DNA from: Myxococcales bacterium
Lineage (GTDB): Bacteria; Myxococcota_C; UBA6777
DNA: 7,131 nt
Direction: 5' to 3'
NCBI GenBank assembly: GCA_027005175.1
Contig: JALTMC010000893.1
Coordinates: 1 to 7,131 of the forward strand
Shown in pieces: positions 1-6,700 of this stretch. The notes under the pieces were generated by a model. That model searched no databases and was not told the origin of the DNA. It saw nothing but the letters and a program-made list of their open reading frames with translations. Position numbers and translations under genes: made by a program. Every line of letters begins with the position of its first letter. The stretch's first letter is position 1.

Positions 1-339
1 GGTACAAGTCAACAGACGCCACCAATCACCATTCAGCGAAAGTAAACCGTGATTCGCCCCCCACTGCAACAAAGGCACGACTCGCGGTGCTGACGGAGAA
101 ACTCCGTTAGCAATCATCACAACAAACATGATCACATTGATCGCAAGAAAGAAAAACGTCATCACTGTATGAGGAGTCTGCTGCTCCAAACCTATCTGAA
201 ATTCTCGAATCTGCCGCACCTCCGCCGCAACTTCTGCATCAAGAATGAGTCCTTGATGCATTCCATGCATCGGATCATGACCAGAACCTCTACCTTGACG
301 ATGAGAACCCGATGTATTTCGAGGGTCATAGATTGTCAT
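1..339 (-). CDS. Rhomboid-family intramembrane serine protease, N-terminal part (runs off left edge)
   Basis: Read on the minus strand from the ATG at 339, the frame stays open for 113 codons to the window edge. Residues 1-57 are a soluble, His/Gly-rich N-terminus, followed by a hydrophobic helix at about 58-79 (TFFFLAINVIMFVVMIANGV). Residues 93-98 (WGANHG) and 106-112 (WWRLLTC) match the conserved first loop of bacterial rhomboids, including the Trp-Arg pair. Rhomboids cleave transmembrane segments in the inner membrane with a Ser-His dyad. That dyad would lie in the missing part, so catalytic competence cannot be judged. An AGGAG (353-357) precedes the ATG with a long spacer of about 13 nt. 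The gene is divergent from cysD. The family call is fairly secure; the substrate is unknown. Confidence 0.85.
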   Translation of the reverse strand, partial: MTIYDPRNTSGSHRQGRGSGHDPMHGMHQGLILDAEVAAEVRQIREFQIGLEQQTPHTVMTFFFLAINVIMFVVMIANGVSPSAPRVVPLLQWGANHGLLSLNGDWWRLLTCT

Positions 340-352
340 AAATGTCTTGTTG

Positions 353-360
353 CTCCTTTT
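353..360 (-). promoter_or_regulatory. Ribosome binding site of the rhomboid gene
   Basis: The minus strand reads AAAAGGAG here, ending 13 nt before the ATG at 339. The spacing is longer than usual, but I see no in-frame ATG, GTG or TTG nearer to it, so 339 remains the best start. Confidence 0.5.
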
Positions 361-467
361 GCAATAGCTCAACTAGCACACAAAGTGATGGCAGAACATA
401 ATAAATCCAAAAAAAAAAATCACCTTTATCCTTTCGTTCCTTATCAGAAACAAATAAATTGTTTCCC

Positions 468-537
468 TTAAGAAAACTATAAGGCATCATTATATACAAC
501 TGTTCATGTTGACAAAACTATCAAAGGAGATTAAAAC
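468..537 (+). promoter_or_regulatory. Candidate promoter region for cysDN
   Basis: Two sigma70-like pairs can be drawn. One is TTGACA (509-514, perfect) with TAAAAC (532-537, 4 of 6) and 17 nt spacing, which would start RNA near 544. The other is TTAAGA (468-473) with TATATA (491-496), both 4 of 6, 17 nt apart, which would start RNA near 503. Only the upstream start would place the SD at 523-530 inside the transcript. The TTGACA box overlaps the candidate minus-strand -35 at 510-515, so the divergent promoters may compete or share control. I recognise no known regulator site. Confidence 0.35.
489..515 (-). promoter_or_regulatory. Candidate sigma70-type promoter for the rhomboid gene
   Basis: The minus strand has TATAAT (489-494, a perfect -10) with TTGTCA (510-515, 5 of 6 to the -35 consensus) and a short 15-nt spacer. 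Transcription would begin near 482, giving a leader of about 140 nt. A second -10-like TATTAT at 398-403 lies closer to the gene but has no recognisable -35. The region is AT-rich, so chance matches are likely. Confidence 0.35.
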
Positions 538-543
538 CCAAAT

Positions 544-597
544 ATGCCTATGATTTCGGTATGCATGTATATCCAAAGGAGTAAGAAGTTATGGTAG
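544..597 (+). CDS. Possible 17-residue leader peptide overlapping the cysD start
   Basis: An ATG at 544 opens a 17-codon frame, [17 protein letters not shown], that stops with TAG at 595-597, four bases past the cysD ATG at 591-593. A strong SD-like AAAGGAGA lies at 523-530, about 13 nt upstream. Residues 1, 3, 7 and 8 are Met, Met, Cys and Met, which is notable directly before a sulfate-activation gene. Translation through this frame would cover the cysD SD (575-581), so ribosome movement on it could affect cysD initiation. I recognise no family. It may be a chance ORF, and if transcription starts near 544 it would lack its SD. Confidence 0.3.
   Translation: MPMISVCMYIQRSKKLW
575..581 (+). 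promoter_or_regulatory. Ribosome binding site of cysD
   Basis: AAAGGAG ends 9 nt before the ATG at 591. This fixes the start there rather than at the in-frame Met19 (ATG at 645), which has no SD. The same octamer CAAAGGAG also occurs at 522-529. Confidence 0.85.
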
Positions 598-1556
598 AGC
601 TATCCATTCCAACGAGAGGAGCGCAGAATCCTCTTCCACCACCGATGGCTGAGACACGAAGGCTCACGCATTTGCGACAATTGGAAGCGGAAAGTATTCA
701 TATTATCCGTGAAGTGGCTGCAGAGTTTGACAACCCTGTGATGTTGTACTCGATTGGTAAAGACTCTTCTGTGATGGTTCGACTTGCTCTCAAAGCCTTT
801 CATCCTGCACCTGTTCCCTTTCGTCTCTTGCACATCGATACGATGTGGAAGTTCAGAGAAATGATTGATTTTCGCGATCGTTTTTGTAAAGAGAACAATC
901 TTGACTTGCTCGTTCATATCAACCCAGATGGTATCGAACAAAATGTAGGTCCCTTTTCCCATGGCAGTCAGAAGCATACCGACGTGATGAAGACCCAAGG
1001 ACTTCGACAGGCCATGGAAGCAGGAGCTTACGATGCTGCATTTGGCGGAGCCCGTCGTGACGAAGAAAAGTCCCGCGCGAAAGAACGCATCCTATCATTC
1101 CGCGATCGCTTCCACCAATGGGACCCTAAGAATCAGCGCCCTGAGTTATGGAACCTTTACAACAGTCAGCTCAACAAAGGTGAAAGTATCCGTGCATTCC
1201 CACTGTCGAACTGGACGGAGTTGGATGTCTGGCAGTATATCCACTTGGAGAATATCCCCGTGGTTCCGCTCTATTTTGCCAAAGAGCGACCCGTGGTGGA
1301 GCGAGACGGTGTTTTGGTGATGGTTGATGACGATCGTTTGCCATTACGACCCGGTGAAGAACCCATGATGAAGAAGGTCCGATTTCGAACCCTTGGGTGT
1401 TATCCACTCACAGGAGCCGTCGAGTCCGAAGCAGCCACAGTTCCTGAAGTCATTCAAGAGATGTTACTCAACCGTTTCTCCGAACGGCAAGGTCGCGTCA
1501 TCGACTTCGACTCCGAAGGCTCCATGGAGCAAAAGAAGCGTGAAGGGTACTTTTAG
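591..1556 (+). CDS. cysD: Sulfate adenylyltransferase subunit 2 (CysD)
   Basis: This is the catalytic, adenylate-forming subunit of the heterodimeric ATP sulfurylase. It makes adenylyl sulfate (APS) and pyrophosphate from ATP and sulfate in the cytoplasm, the first step of sulfate assimilation. It belongs to the PAPS reductase/adenine nucleotide alpha-hydrolase fold. The PP-loop YSIGKDSS is at residues 53-60, followed by [11 protein letters not shown] (81-91), the highly conserved [15 protein letters not shown] (152-166) and LDVWQYI (211-217). It ends with EQKKREGYF, typical of the family. At 321 residues it is about 20 longer than the E. coli protein, and the excess is at the N-terminus (residues 1-18, Pro-rich). 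The TAG stop directly abuts the cysN ATG, so the subunits are probably co-transcribed and translationally coupled, which suits a 1:1 complex. All key motifs look intact. Confidence 0.97.
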   Translation: MVELSIPTRGAQNPLPPPMAETRRLTHLRQLEAESIHIIREVAAEFDNPVMLYSIGKDSSVMVRLALKAFHPAPVPFRLLHIDTMWKFREMIDFRDRFCKENNLDLLVHINPDGIEQNVGPFSHGSQKHTDVMKTQGLRQAMEAGAYDAAFGGARRDEEKSRAKERILSFRDRFHQWDPKNQRPELWNLYNSQLNKGESIRAFPLSNWTELDVWQYIHLENIPVVPLYFAKERPVVERDGVLVMVDDDRLPLRPGEEPMMKKVRFRTLGCYPLTGAVESEAATVPEVIQEMLLNRFSERQGRVIDFDSEGSMEQKKREGYF

Positions 1557-3587
1557 ATGACATCCCCAGATCATAGTATGCGCAAACAAAGCCCAGAACC
1601 CAATCATCCGATCGCGAGACGCGATGCTGCATCCAGCCCAAAAAGTGAGGATGGAACTGAAGCCCGAATCGACGCAGGCATCGACACTTGGAGCCCAGCT
1701 TCGAGTAAGTTTACAGACTTAAAAAAAGCTCGTGAAGATATCCATACCTATCTGGAAGACTACCAACATAGAGAGATGCTTCGATTTGTGGTTGTGGGTT
1801 CTGTCGATGATGGAAAATCCACCTTGATTGGTCGGTTGTTACACGACACGGATCAGGTCTTTGACGATCAGCTTGAAGACGCTCTACGCAACTCAGGCCC
1901 TGATGGAGAGATCGACTTCTCCTTGTTCACCGATGGATTGCGTGCCGAACGCGAGCAAGGCATCACCATTGATGTGGCCTATCGATACTTCAGCACCCCA
2001 CGGCGAAAGTATATCATCGCCGATACACCAGGGCATATCCAATACACAAGAAATATGGCAACAGGAGCCTCCACCGCAGACGTTGCTTTGATCTTGATCG
2101 ATGCACGTCTGGGTGTACAGCAGCAGTCCCGACGACATGCATACATCGCATCGTTACTGGGGATTCCTCATCTGGTCGTTGCTGTCAATAAGATGGATCT
2201 TGTTGCATACAAGGAACAAGCTTACCAAGAGATCCGTGCGGAATTTTCCGAGTTCTGCACGAATCTTGATTTCAAAGACGTCCTGTACTTCCCGGTCAGC
2301 GCAAAAATGGGAGACAATGTTGTGGATCCCAGCACTCGGATGCCCTGGTACGGTGGAACCACCATTATGGAGCATTTGGAAACGGTCCCCATTCATGACG
2401 ACCGCAACTTCAACGATTTCCGCATGCCCGTCCAGTATGTCATCCGGCCGAACCAAGACTACCGTGGCTTTGCGGGCCAAGTCGCCTCAGGCATCATCCG
2501 ACAAGGAGACCCGGTGGTTGTCCTTCCCTCCATGCGCAAGAGTAAAGTCAAACGGATCGACACCTATGACGGCCCACGGGAAGAGGCATTCCCCCCCATG
2601 TCCGTCACGATTTGCCTGGAAGACGAGGTTGACATCAGCCGTGGCGACATCATCGCCCACACCGAGAATCTTCCCTATAGTGATCGCTATATCGACGCAG
2701 TGATGGTGTGGATGAACGACAAGCCACTCGACCCCAAGGCAAGCTACTTCATCAAATACACCACTCAAACGGTCCGCGCCAATGTGAGTCAAGTGGTTTG
2801 GAAGAGCGATCCAAATACGTTGGATGAGTTACCTGCTGATAAGCTCGAACTCAATGATATCGGTGAAGTGCGGTGGGTATGTCATCGACCTATCGCCTAT
2901 GACCCATACAAAAAGAATCGCTCCACCGGAGCTTTCGTTGTCATTGACGCTATGACCAATGAGACCATGGCCGCAGGGGTAATCCAAGAGCCCAAGAACC
3001 GAAAAGGCTCCTCCCCTGCAACGCCTTACAACCGAGCAGACGACTTCCAAATCGCATCTGGTGGTTCAGGGAAAATCGATTGGGAACAACAAGAAGGCAA
3101 GCCCTGGACAGCTCTATCGAGCGAACAACGCAAAGCATTGATGGGACAACAGGGAACGATTCTCTACTGCAGTGGCTCTAAGAAAGACCTTCCAGCCTTA
3201 CTCTACAGTACAGAAAGAAAGCTCCTCACCATGGGTCACTTCGCTCATGCTATTGTGCTGACTGATTCATCTCTTAGCGCACATATCCCGACATTACAGC
3301 GATTCACAAAAATGGGTCTGCTCACCTTGGTAACAGGCCCGGCACTGACTTCGGAGGAACGCATTCACCTCGATAGTCAACTGGGAAAAGAGGGCTGGAA
3401 CGAGGTAGTCCTTCATCCGGAACCCACAGAGATAGCCGAAACCTCCGAATTAACGAGACAAAGTGACGTCAGTGTTACCCCTAGCACGATTGAATTGTTC
3501 CGAAACGAAGCTCTCCACGACACACACACCCGCCTCATCAACCACCTCTACGAACAAGGAATTCTTTCCGAGCTTCGCAGCAAATAA
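1557..3587 (+). CDS. cysN: Sulfate adenylyltransferase GTPase subunit (CysN) with a degenerate APS-kinase-like C-terminus
   Basis: This is the regulatory GTPase of ATP sulfurylase: GTP hydrolysis on CysN drives APS formation by CysD. Residues 1-73 are a Ser/Pro/acidic N-terminal extension longer than in E. coli CysN. The EF-Tu-like G domain follows, with GSVDDGKS (81-88), GITIDVAYRYF (135-145), DTPGH (156-160), NKMD (211-214) and SAK (248-250). Two beta-barrel domains occupy about 285-475. At 676 residues it exceeds plain CysN (about 475 in E. coli). The remainder, after a linker at about 480-515, resembles the CysC half of bifunctional CysNC but lacks the kinase P-loop. The start abuts the cysD stop, with GAAGGG (1542-1547) as a plausible SD 9 nt upstream. 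The GTPase call is secure. APS kinase activity is not expected from this protein. Confidence 0.97.
   Translation: MTSPDHSMRKQSPEPNHPIARRDAASSPKSEDGTEARIDAGIDTWSPASSKFTDLKKAREDIHTYLEDYQHREMLRFVVVGSVDDGKSTLIGRLLHDTDQVFDDQLEDALRNSGPDGEIDFSLFTDGLRAEREQGITIDVAYRYFSTPRRKYIIADTPGHIQYTRNMATGASTADVALILIDARLGVQQQSRRHAYIASLLGIPHLVVAVNKMDLVAYKEQAYQEIRAEFSEFCTNLDFKDVLYFPVSAKMGDNVVDPSTRMPWYGGTTIMEHLETVPIHDDRNFNDFRMPVQYVIRPNQDYRGFAGQVASGIIRQGDPVVVLPSMRKSKVKRIDTYDGPREEAFPPMSVTICLEDEVDISRGDIIAHTENLPYSDRYIDAVMVWMNDKPLDPKASYFIKYTTQTVRANVSQVVWKSDPNTLDELPADKLELNDIGEVRWVCHRPIAYDPYKKNRSTGAFVVIDAMTNETMAAGVIQEPKNRKGSSPATPYNRADDFQIASGGSGKIDWEQQEGKPWTALSSEQRKALMGQQGTILYCSGSKKDLPALLYSTERKLLTMGHFAHAIVLTDSSLSAHIPTLQRFTKMGLLTLVTGPALTSEERIHLDSQLGKEGWNEVVLHPEPTEIAETSELTRQSDVSVTPSTIELFRNEALHDTHTRLINHLYEQGILSELRSK
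3099..3584 (+). other. Degenerate CysC-like (APS kinase) domain at the CysN C-terminus
   Basis: Residues 515-676 of CysN follow the order of the CysC half of CysNC proteins recalled from Pseudomonas-like sequences. These are a lead-in ending MGQQGT (529-534), then SG at 539-540, helix STERKLLTMG (551-560), MGLLTLVTG (586-594) where CysC has AGL-I-TAF, and a closing helix that ends HLYEQGIL. The Walker A GxxGxGKST is replaced by SGSKKDLPALL (539-549), with no Lys-Ser/Thr at the phosphate-binding position. The DGDN substrate motif is reduced to TDSSL (569-573), and the stretch between these and the MGLL strand is shorter by about 30 residues. The frame is uninterrupted. I infer a non-catalytic pseudo-kinase domain, perhaps structural. 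Confidence 0.7.
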
Positions 3588-3595
3588 CCTACCCA

Positions 3596-3617
3596 TAAGG
3601 CATGGTTAAGGCATGGT
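3596..3617. repeat. Perfect 11-bp tandem duplication in the cysN-pgi gap
   Basis: TAAGGCATGGT occurs at 3596-3606 and again directly at 3607-3617, eight bases after the cysN stop codon. There is no inverted symmetry and no T tract, so it is not a terminator. It could be a replication-slippage duplication or a paired protein site. Confidence 0.8.
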
Positions 3618-3641
3618 CTATTCTTCCTTTCGAAGGTAAGG

Positions 3642-3647
3642 TATATT
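3642..3647 (+). promoter_or_regulatory. Possible -10 box upstream of pgi
   Basis: TATATT sits 42 nt before the pgi ATG and matches 5 of 6 of the -10 consensus. No convincing -35 lies 16-18 nt upstream, so pgi may instead be read from the cysDN transcript. I see no terminator between cysN and pgi. Confidence 0.25.
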
Positions 3648-3689
3648 CGTTACACTTGAGAAAAGACCTCCAACCAAAAAGAGAGTTTA

Positions 3690-5270
3690 ATGCCTACATC
3701 CGACTGGAATTGTTATTGTGAGAAGCTGTGGGATCACGAATCCCTGAAGATCCGCCTTGATCTCAGCCGAATGCCCGACATCAGGCCCTTGATGGAGCGG
3801 ATGTCCCCGCTCATTCAGAAAGCCTTCACAGAGATGGTATCTCTCGAAGCAGGAGGGATCGCAAACCCGGATGAGAATCGTCAGGTTGGACACTACTGGT
3901 TGAGAGCCCCAAAGCTCGCACCCTCCTCCGAACAAAGGGCCTCTATCCTCAACGCCATTGAGCAAGTAAAAAGATTCGCAAAGGCCGTACATAGAGGGGA
4001 TATGAAGCCTCCCAAAGCAGAGAGATTTAAGCATTTTCTGCTCCTTGGAATTGGGGGCTCTGCTCTGGGACCACAGTGGCTCTATGATGCGCTCCGCTCT
4101 GCCGACACCCCCATACAAGCCCACTTCATAGACAACACAGATCCTGACGGTTTCGACCGCACACTCGATGAAATCGGCGATGAGCTGAATGCGACGTTGG
4201 TAATAGTCACCTCCAAATCTGGAGGAACCCAAGAAACACGCAATGCGATGCATGAAGTCGATGCTGCATACCGCTCTCGAAAACTAAACTTTGGACAGCA
4301 CGCTGTCGTCATCACGGGTGAAGGCAGCAACCTTTACCTGCATGCTCAGTCCATCGGTATGATTGACACCTTTCCGATCTGGGACTGGGTGGGAGGAAGG
4401 ACCTCCTTGTTCTCTCCAGTTGGTCTGCTTCCCGCCGCACTTCTTGGATGTGACATCGATCAGTTACTTGCTGGTGCCGCAGCGATGGATGAGGTCACAC
4501 GCAACCAGGACGCTTCACAAAATCCAGCGATGTTGTTGGCATTAAGTTGGTTTGCAGCCACCAACGGTCGCGGTGATCGGGCGATGGTCTTGCTCCCCTA
4601 CAAAGACCGGCTCGGACTCTATGGCCGGTATATACAACAGCTCGTGATGGAGTCGTTGGGAAAAGAGCTAGACCTGGAGTCACGAGTCGTAAACCAGGGC
4701 ATCGCGGTCTATGGCAACAAAGGCTCCACCGATCAGCATGCGCTGGTTCAACAACTTCGCGACGGCCCCGACGACTTCTTTATGACCTTCATCGAAGTAC
4801 TTAAAGATCGGAAAGGCTTCGCCTTTGCCATTGAAGACAATGTCACCAGTGGTGATCATCTCCTTGGGTTTCTATTGGGTACACGCCAGGCTCTCACCGA
4901 AAACCAACACATGAACCTGACCATCACTCTACCCGATGTATCTCCCCATAGTCTGGGAATGTTGGTTGCATGGTTTGAACGTGCGGTGAGTTTCTACGCA
5001 TCGCTGGTCGGTATCAATGCCTACCACCAGCCCGGAGTGGAAGCAGGCAAACGTGCAGCAGCCGGCTATATTCAGCTACAGCAACAGCTCCTTCAAGTCC
5101 TGAGCAAAGATCCTTCCAAATCCTGGGACATTCCAACATTAGCCCAAGAGCTTCATATTCAAACACAAACAGACGCCCTGTTCTACTTGCTCGAACATCT
5201 CGTAGCCAACGAGCGACTGAAGCATAATGGTGCATCTGTCCTCACACGAAAGTATCGAACCTGGACATAG
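3690..5270 (+). CDS. pgi: Glucose-6-phosphate isomerase
   Basis: The enzyme reversibly interconverts glucose-6-phosphate and fructose-6-phosphate in the cytoplasm, feeding glycolysis, gluconeogenesis and, through fructose-6-phosphate, amino-sugar synthesis. Two SIS sugar-phosphate domains are visible. The first includes GIGGSALGPQ (120-129), SKSGGTQET (175-183) and WDWVGGRTS (231-239). The second includes QLVMESLGK (317-325) with the catalytic Glu321, GNKGSTDQH (342-350) with His350, and HQPGVEAGK (446-454) with Lys454. All expected catalytic residues are present. At 526 residues, with IANPDENRQVGHYWLR at 57-72 and a helical C-terminal extension (about 460-526), it matches the form I recall from cyanobacteria rather than the roughly 549-residue E. 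coli form. The start has only a weak SD (GAGAG, 3681-3685). The gene lies 102 bp after cysN on the same strand. Confidence 0.97.
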   Translation: MPTSDWNCYCEKLWDHESLKIRLDLSRMPDIRPLMERMSPLIQKAFTEMVSLEAGGIANPDENRQVGHYWLRAPKLAPSSEQRASILNAIEQVKRFAKAVHRGDMKPPKAERFKHFLLLGIGGSALGPQWLYDALRSADTPIQAHFIDNTDPDGFDRTLDEIGDELNATLVIVTSKSGGTQETRNAMHEVDAAYRSRKLNFGQHAVVITGEGSNLYLHAQSIGMIDTFPIWDWVGGRTSLFSPVGLLPAALLGCDIDQLLAGAAAMDEVTRNQDASQNPAMLLALSWFAATNGRGDRAMVLLPYKDRLGLYGRYIQQLVMESLGKELDLESRVVNQGIAVYGNKGSTDQHALVQQLRDGPDDFFMTFIEVLKDRKGFAFAIEDNVTSGDHLLGFLLGTRQALTENQHMNLTITLPDVSPHSLGMLVAWFERAVSFYASLVGINAYHQPGVEAGKRAAAGYIQLQQQLLQVLSKDPSKSWDIPTLAQELHIQTQTDALFYLLEHLVANERLKHNGASVLTRKYRTWT

Positions 5271-5360
5271 ACTGGCTGAATATTGCATGCTGCTCTACGT
5301 TCGGAACTCTACGATGGATTTGGAACATAAAGCTTCAAAGACAGAACGTGTCATAAAAAC

Positions 5361-5386
5361 GTGCAAGGTCTTGCATTGTGGTGCAA
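5361..5386. promoter_or_regulatory. Possible operator upstream of glmU: phased TGCAA half-sites
   Basis: GTGCAA (5361-5366), TTGCAT (5371-5376) and GTGCAA (5381-5386) are spaced exactly 10 bp apart, alternating in orientation. The first pair forms a perfect palindrome, TGCAAG-GT-CTTGCA (5362-5375). One-turn phasing fits a DNA-binding dimer. TTGCAT could alternatively be a -35 with a weak -10 TCATAT at 5394-5399 (17 nt spacing). A further TTGCA lies at 5283-5287. I recognise no known regulator for this motif. Confidence 0.3.
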
Positions 5387-5463
5387 ACGAACATCATATG
5401 GGAGCACACAAGACTCGTTTCATTCAAACGACAGATGATGTTATTCACAAACAAGGAAATCAA

Positions 5464-6432
5464 ATGTTGCAGGAATTAGCAATTGTTGTATTGGCTGCTG
5501 GGAAGGGCACTCGTATGCGCTCTCACACCACAAAGATCTTACACCCCCTTGCAGGAATCCCTTTGGTCGCCCACCCCATTCATACAGCAAAGCTGCTCTC
5601 GCCAGAACGTATCGTGCTGGTGATTGGTCACCAGGCCGATGATGTCAAAGCAACCTTAGATTCGAGGTTTCCGAACGACAACCTCCGCTATACGATCCAG
5701 AAAGAGCAGCTGGGAACCGCTCATGCTGTTATGCAAGCACAGCCTGCTCTCGTCGATGGACCTGCTCAGTTCCTGTTGCTATCCGGCGATGTTCCGCTTC
5801 TCACGTTAGAGACCATGCAGCATCTACAACAACTTCATCGAGACCAAAAAGCTGCGGTCTCTCTCTTGAGTTTTCAAACCGATGATAACGCGGGATATGG
5901 CAGAATTGTACGCAACAAAGCAGGTGATGTGCAATGTATCCGAGAGCACCGAGATTGCAGTGAAAAAGAACTCGCCATTACCGAATGTAACGCAGGGGTC
6001 TACCTCTTTGACAGCGAGTTTCTATTCTCGAATCTGCAACACATCGATAGCAGCAACGACCAACAAGAGTTCTACTTAACCGACATTGTGGAGATCGCAG
6101 CACAGCAAGACCGTCGCGTGGTGGCCCACATTGTGGAGAACCCTGTCGAAGTGATGGGTGTCAATGATCGCACGCAGCTTTCCTTTCTTCAAGACCAATG
6201 GGAGCAAGGACGCAAAGATGCATTAATGCGCTCCGGTGTCACCTTTCATATGCCCGGCACAACCTTCCTTCACTATGATGTCACCATAGGTAAAGACGCT
6301 GAGATAGCCCCCAACTGTTGTTTGCTTGGCAACACCACCATCGGCGAGAACGCAAAAATAGGTGCAGGTTCACACCTGACCAATGCCACCATCAAAGCAG
6401 GAGAGCAAGTCCCTCCCCACACCATCAGATAA
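5464..6432 (+). CDS. glmU: Short GlmU-like UDP-N-acetylglucosamine pyrophosphorylase lacking most of the acetyltransferase domain
   Basis: The N-terminal domain is that of GlmU, which joins GlcNAc-1-phosphate and UTP to give UDP-GlcNAc for peptidoglycan and lipopolysaccharide. Visible motifs are LAAGKGTRM (10-18), QLGTAHAV (82-89), SGDVPLL (107-113), GYGRIVR (144-150), NAGVY (176-180), EFYLTDIV (202-209) and EVMGVNDRTQL (229-239, with the metal-ligand Asn234). From about 258 a left-handed beta-helix begins with hexad-like repeats (VTIGKDAEI, TTIGENAKIG) but stops after about three coils at 322 residues, against 456 in E. coli. The acetyltransferase active site is therefore missing. I chose the ATG at 5464 because AAGGA (5453-5457) lies 6 nt upstream and the family N-terminus starts there. 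The frame is open back to 5227, but that stretch does not resemble GlmU and overlaps pgi. Confidence 0.9.
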   Translation: MLQELAIVVLAAGKGTRMRSHTTKILHPLAGIPLVAHPIHTAKLLSPERIVLVIGHQADDVKATLDSRFPNDNLRYTIQKEQLGTAHAVMQAQPALVDGPAQFLLLSGDVPLLTLETMQHLQQLHRDQKAAVSLLSFQTDDNAGYGRIVRNKAGDVQCIREHRDCSEKELAITECNAGVYLFDSEFLFSNLQHIDSSNDQQEFYLTDIVEIAAQQDRRVVAHIVENPVEVMGVNDRTQLSFLQDQWEQGRKDALMRSGVTFHMPGTTFLHYDVTIGKDAEIAPNCCLLGNTTIGENAKIGAGSHLTNATIKAGEQVPPHTIR

Positions 6433-6685
6433 GGAAAGCGGACGAAAAAAGTTCTGCATTTGAAGCTGGCCCGCAGGGAGAAATCCGGATTCCCTCTCCA
6501 AGCCTTATACGAAGTCCGGGTAATTGGCATACATAGCACAGCAAGGTAACTGCATCTTATCCATCGACTGAAGTGTTCCTCTTTCTACACTGTTCATGTG
6601 GACTTCAAGCCTTATGTCCATTTTATTCTCATAACAATATCCAAACCATAGCATCTCTCCACTCCAACACTACAAGAAACCCGCA
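6433..6685. other. Convergent intergenic region without a recognisable gene
   Basis: These 253 bp separate the 3' ends of glmU (plus) and the Lys-rich gene (minus). The three plus frames were read for a continuation of the GlmU beta-helix and none was found. The stretch holds a 10-bp palindrome, AATCCGGATT (6482-6491), and two copies of CAAGCCTTAT (6499-6508 and 6606-6615), the latter at chance level. The part around 6611-6660 is AT-rich. I see no tRNA and no strong hairpin with a T tract. Confidence 0.6.
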
Positions 6686-6700
6686 TTATCTCTGAGCGGG
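6680..6700. terminator. Weak hairpin at the end of the minus-strand gene
   Basis: CCCGC (6680-6684) and GCGGG (6696-6700) can pair across an 11-nt loop that contains the minus-strand stop codon (6686-6688). On the minus strand only GTTTCTTG follows, a poor U tract. The stem is short, so this is a tentative terminator at best. Confidence 0.2.

Noticed and set aside
409-419. Run of eleven A residues as the T tract of a minus-strand terminator
   Set aside because: No GC-rich hairpin adjoins it on the proper side, and it lies upstream of the rhomboid gene rather than after a gene.
169-471. A 100-codon plus-strand ORF at the left end
   Set aside because: It lies mostly antisense to the rhomboid coding sequence, which has clear family motifs. 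The rest is AT-rich intergenic DNA with an A11 run.
468-590. A SAM or other sulfur riboswitch in the cysD leader
   Set aside because: The leader is only about 45-90 nt from the candidate starts, with no multi-helix junction or terminator hairpin visible.
2101-2703. A 200-codon plus-strand ORF in another frame of cysN
   Set aside because: It overlaps the conserved CysN GTPase and barrel domains, and its product is Ser/Pro/Trp-rich, as expected for an out-of-frame shadow.
3687-4253. A 188-codon minus-strand ORF inside pgi
   Set aside because: It is a shadow of a strongly conserved gene, with no recognisable motifs and no sign of its own translation signals.
5227-5463. A 79-codon N-terminal extension of the glmU reading frame, overlapping the end of pgi by 44 bp
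   Set aside because: The sequence before MLQELAIVVLAAGKG does not resemble GlmU, and the ATG at 5464 has its own well-spaced SD. It is an open frame by chance.
6476-6499. Palindrome AATCCGGATT with flanking GGGAGA and TCTCC as a glmU terminator
   Set aside because: The arms do not form a single continuous stem and no T tract follows.
498-6603. A near-identical 15-mer, ACTGTTCATGT[T/G]GAC, at 499-513 and 6589-6603
   Set aside because: About one such pair with a single mismatch is expected by chance in 7 kb, and the contexts differ.
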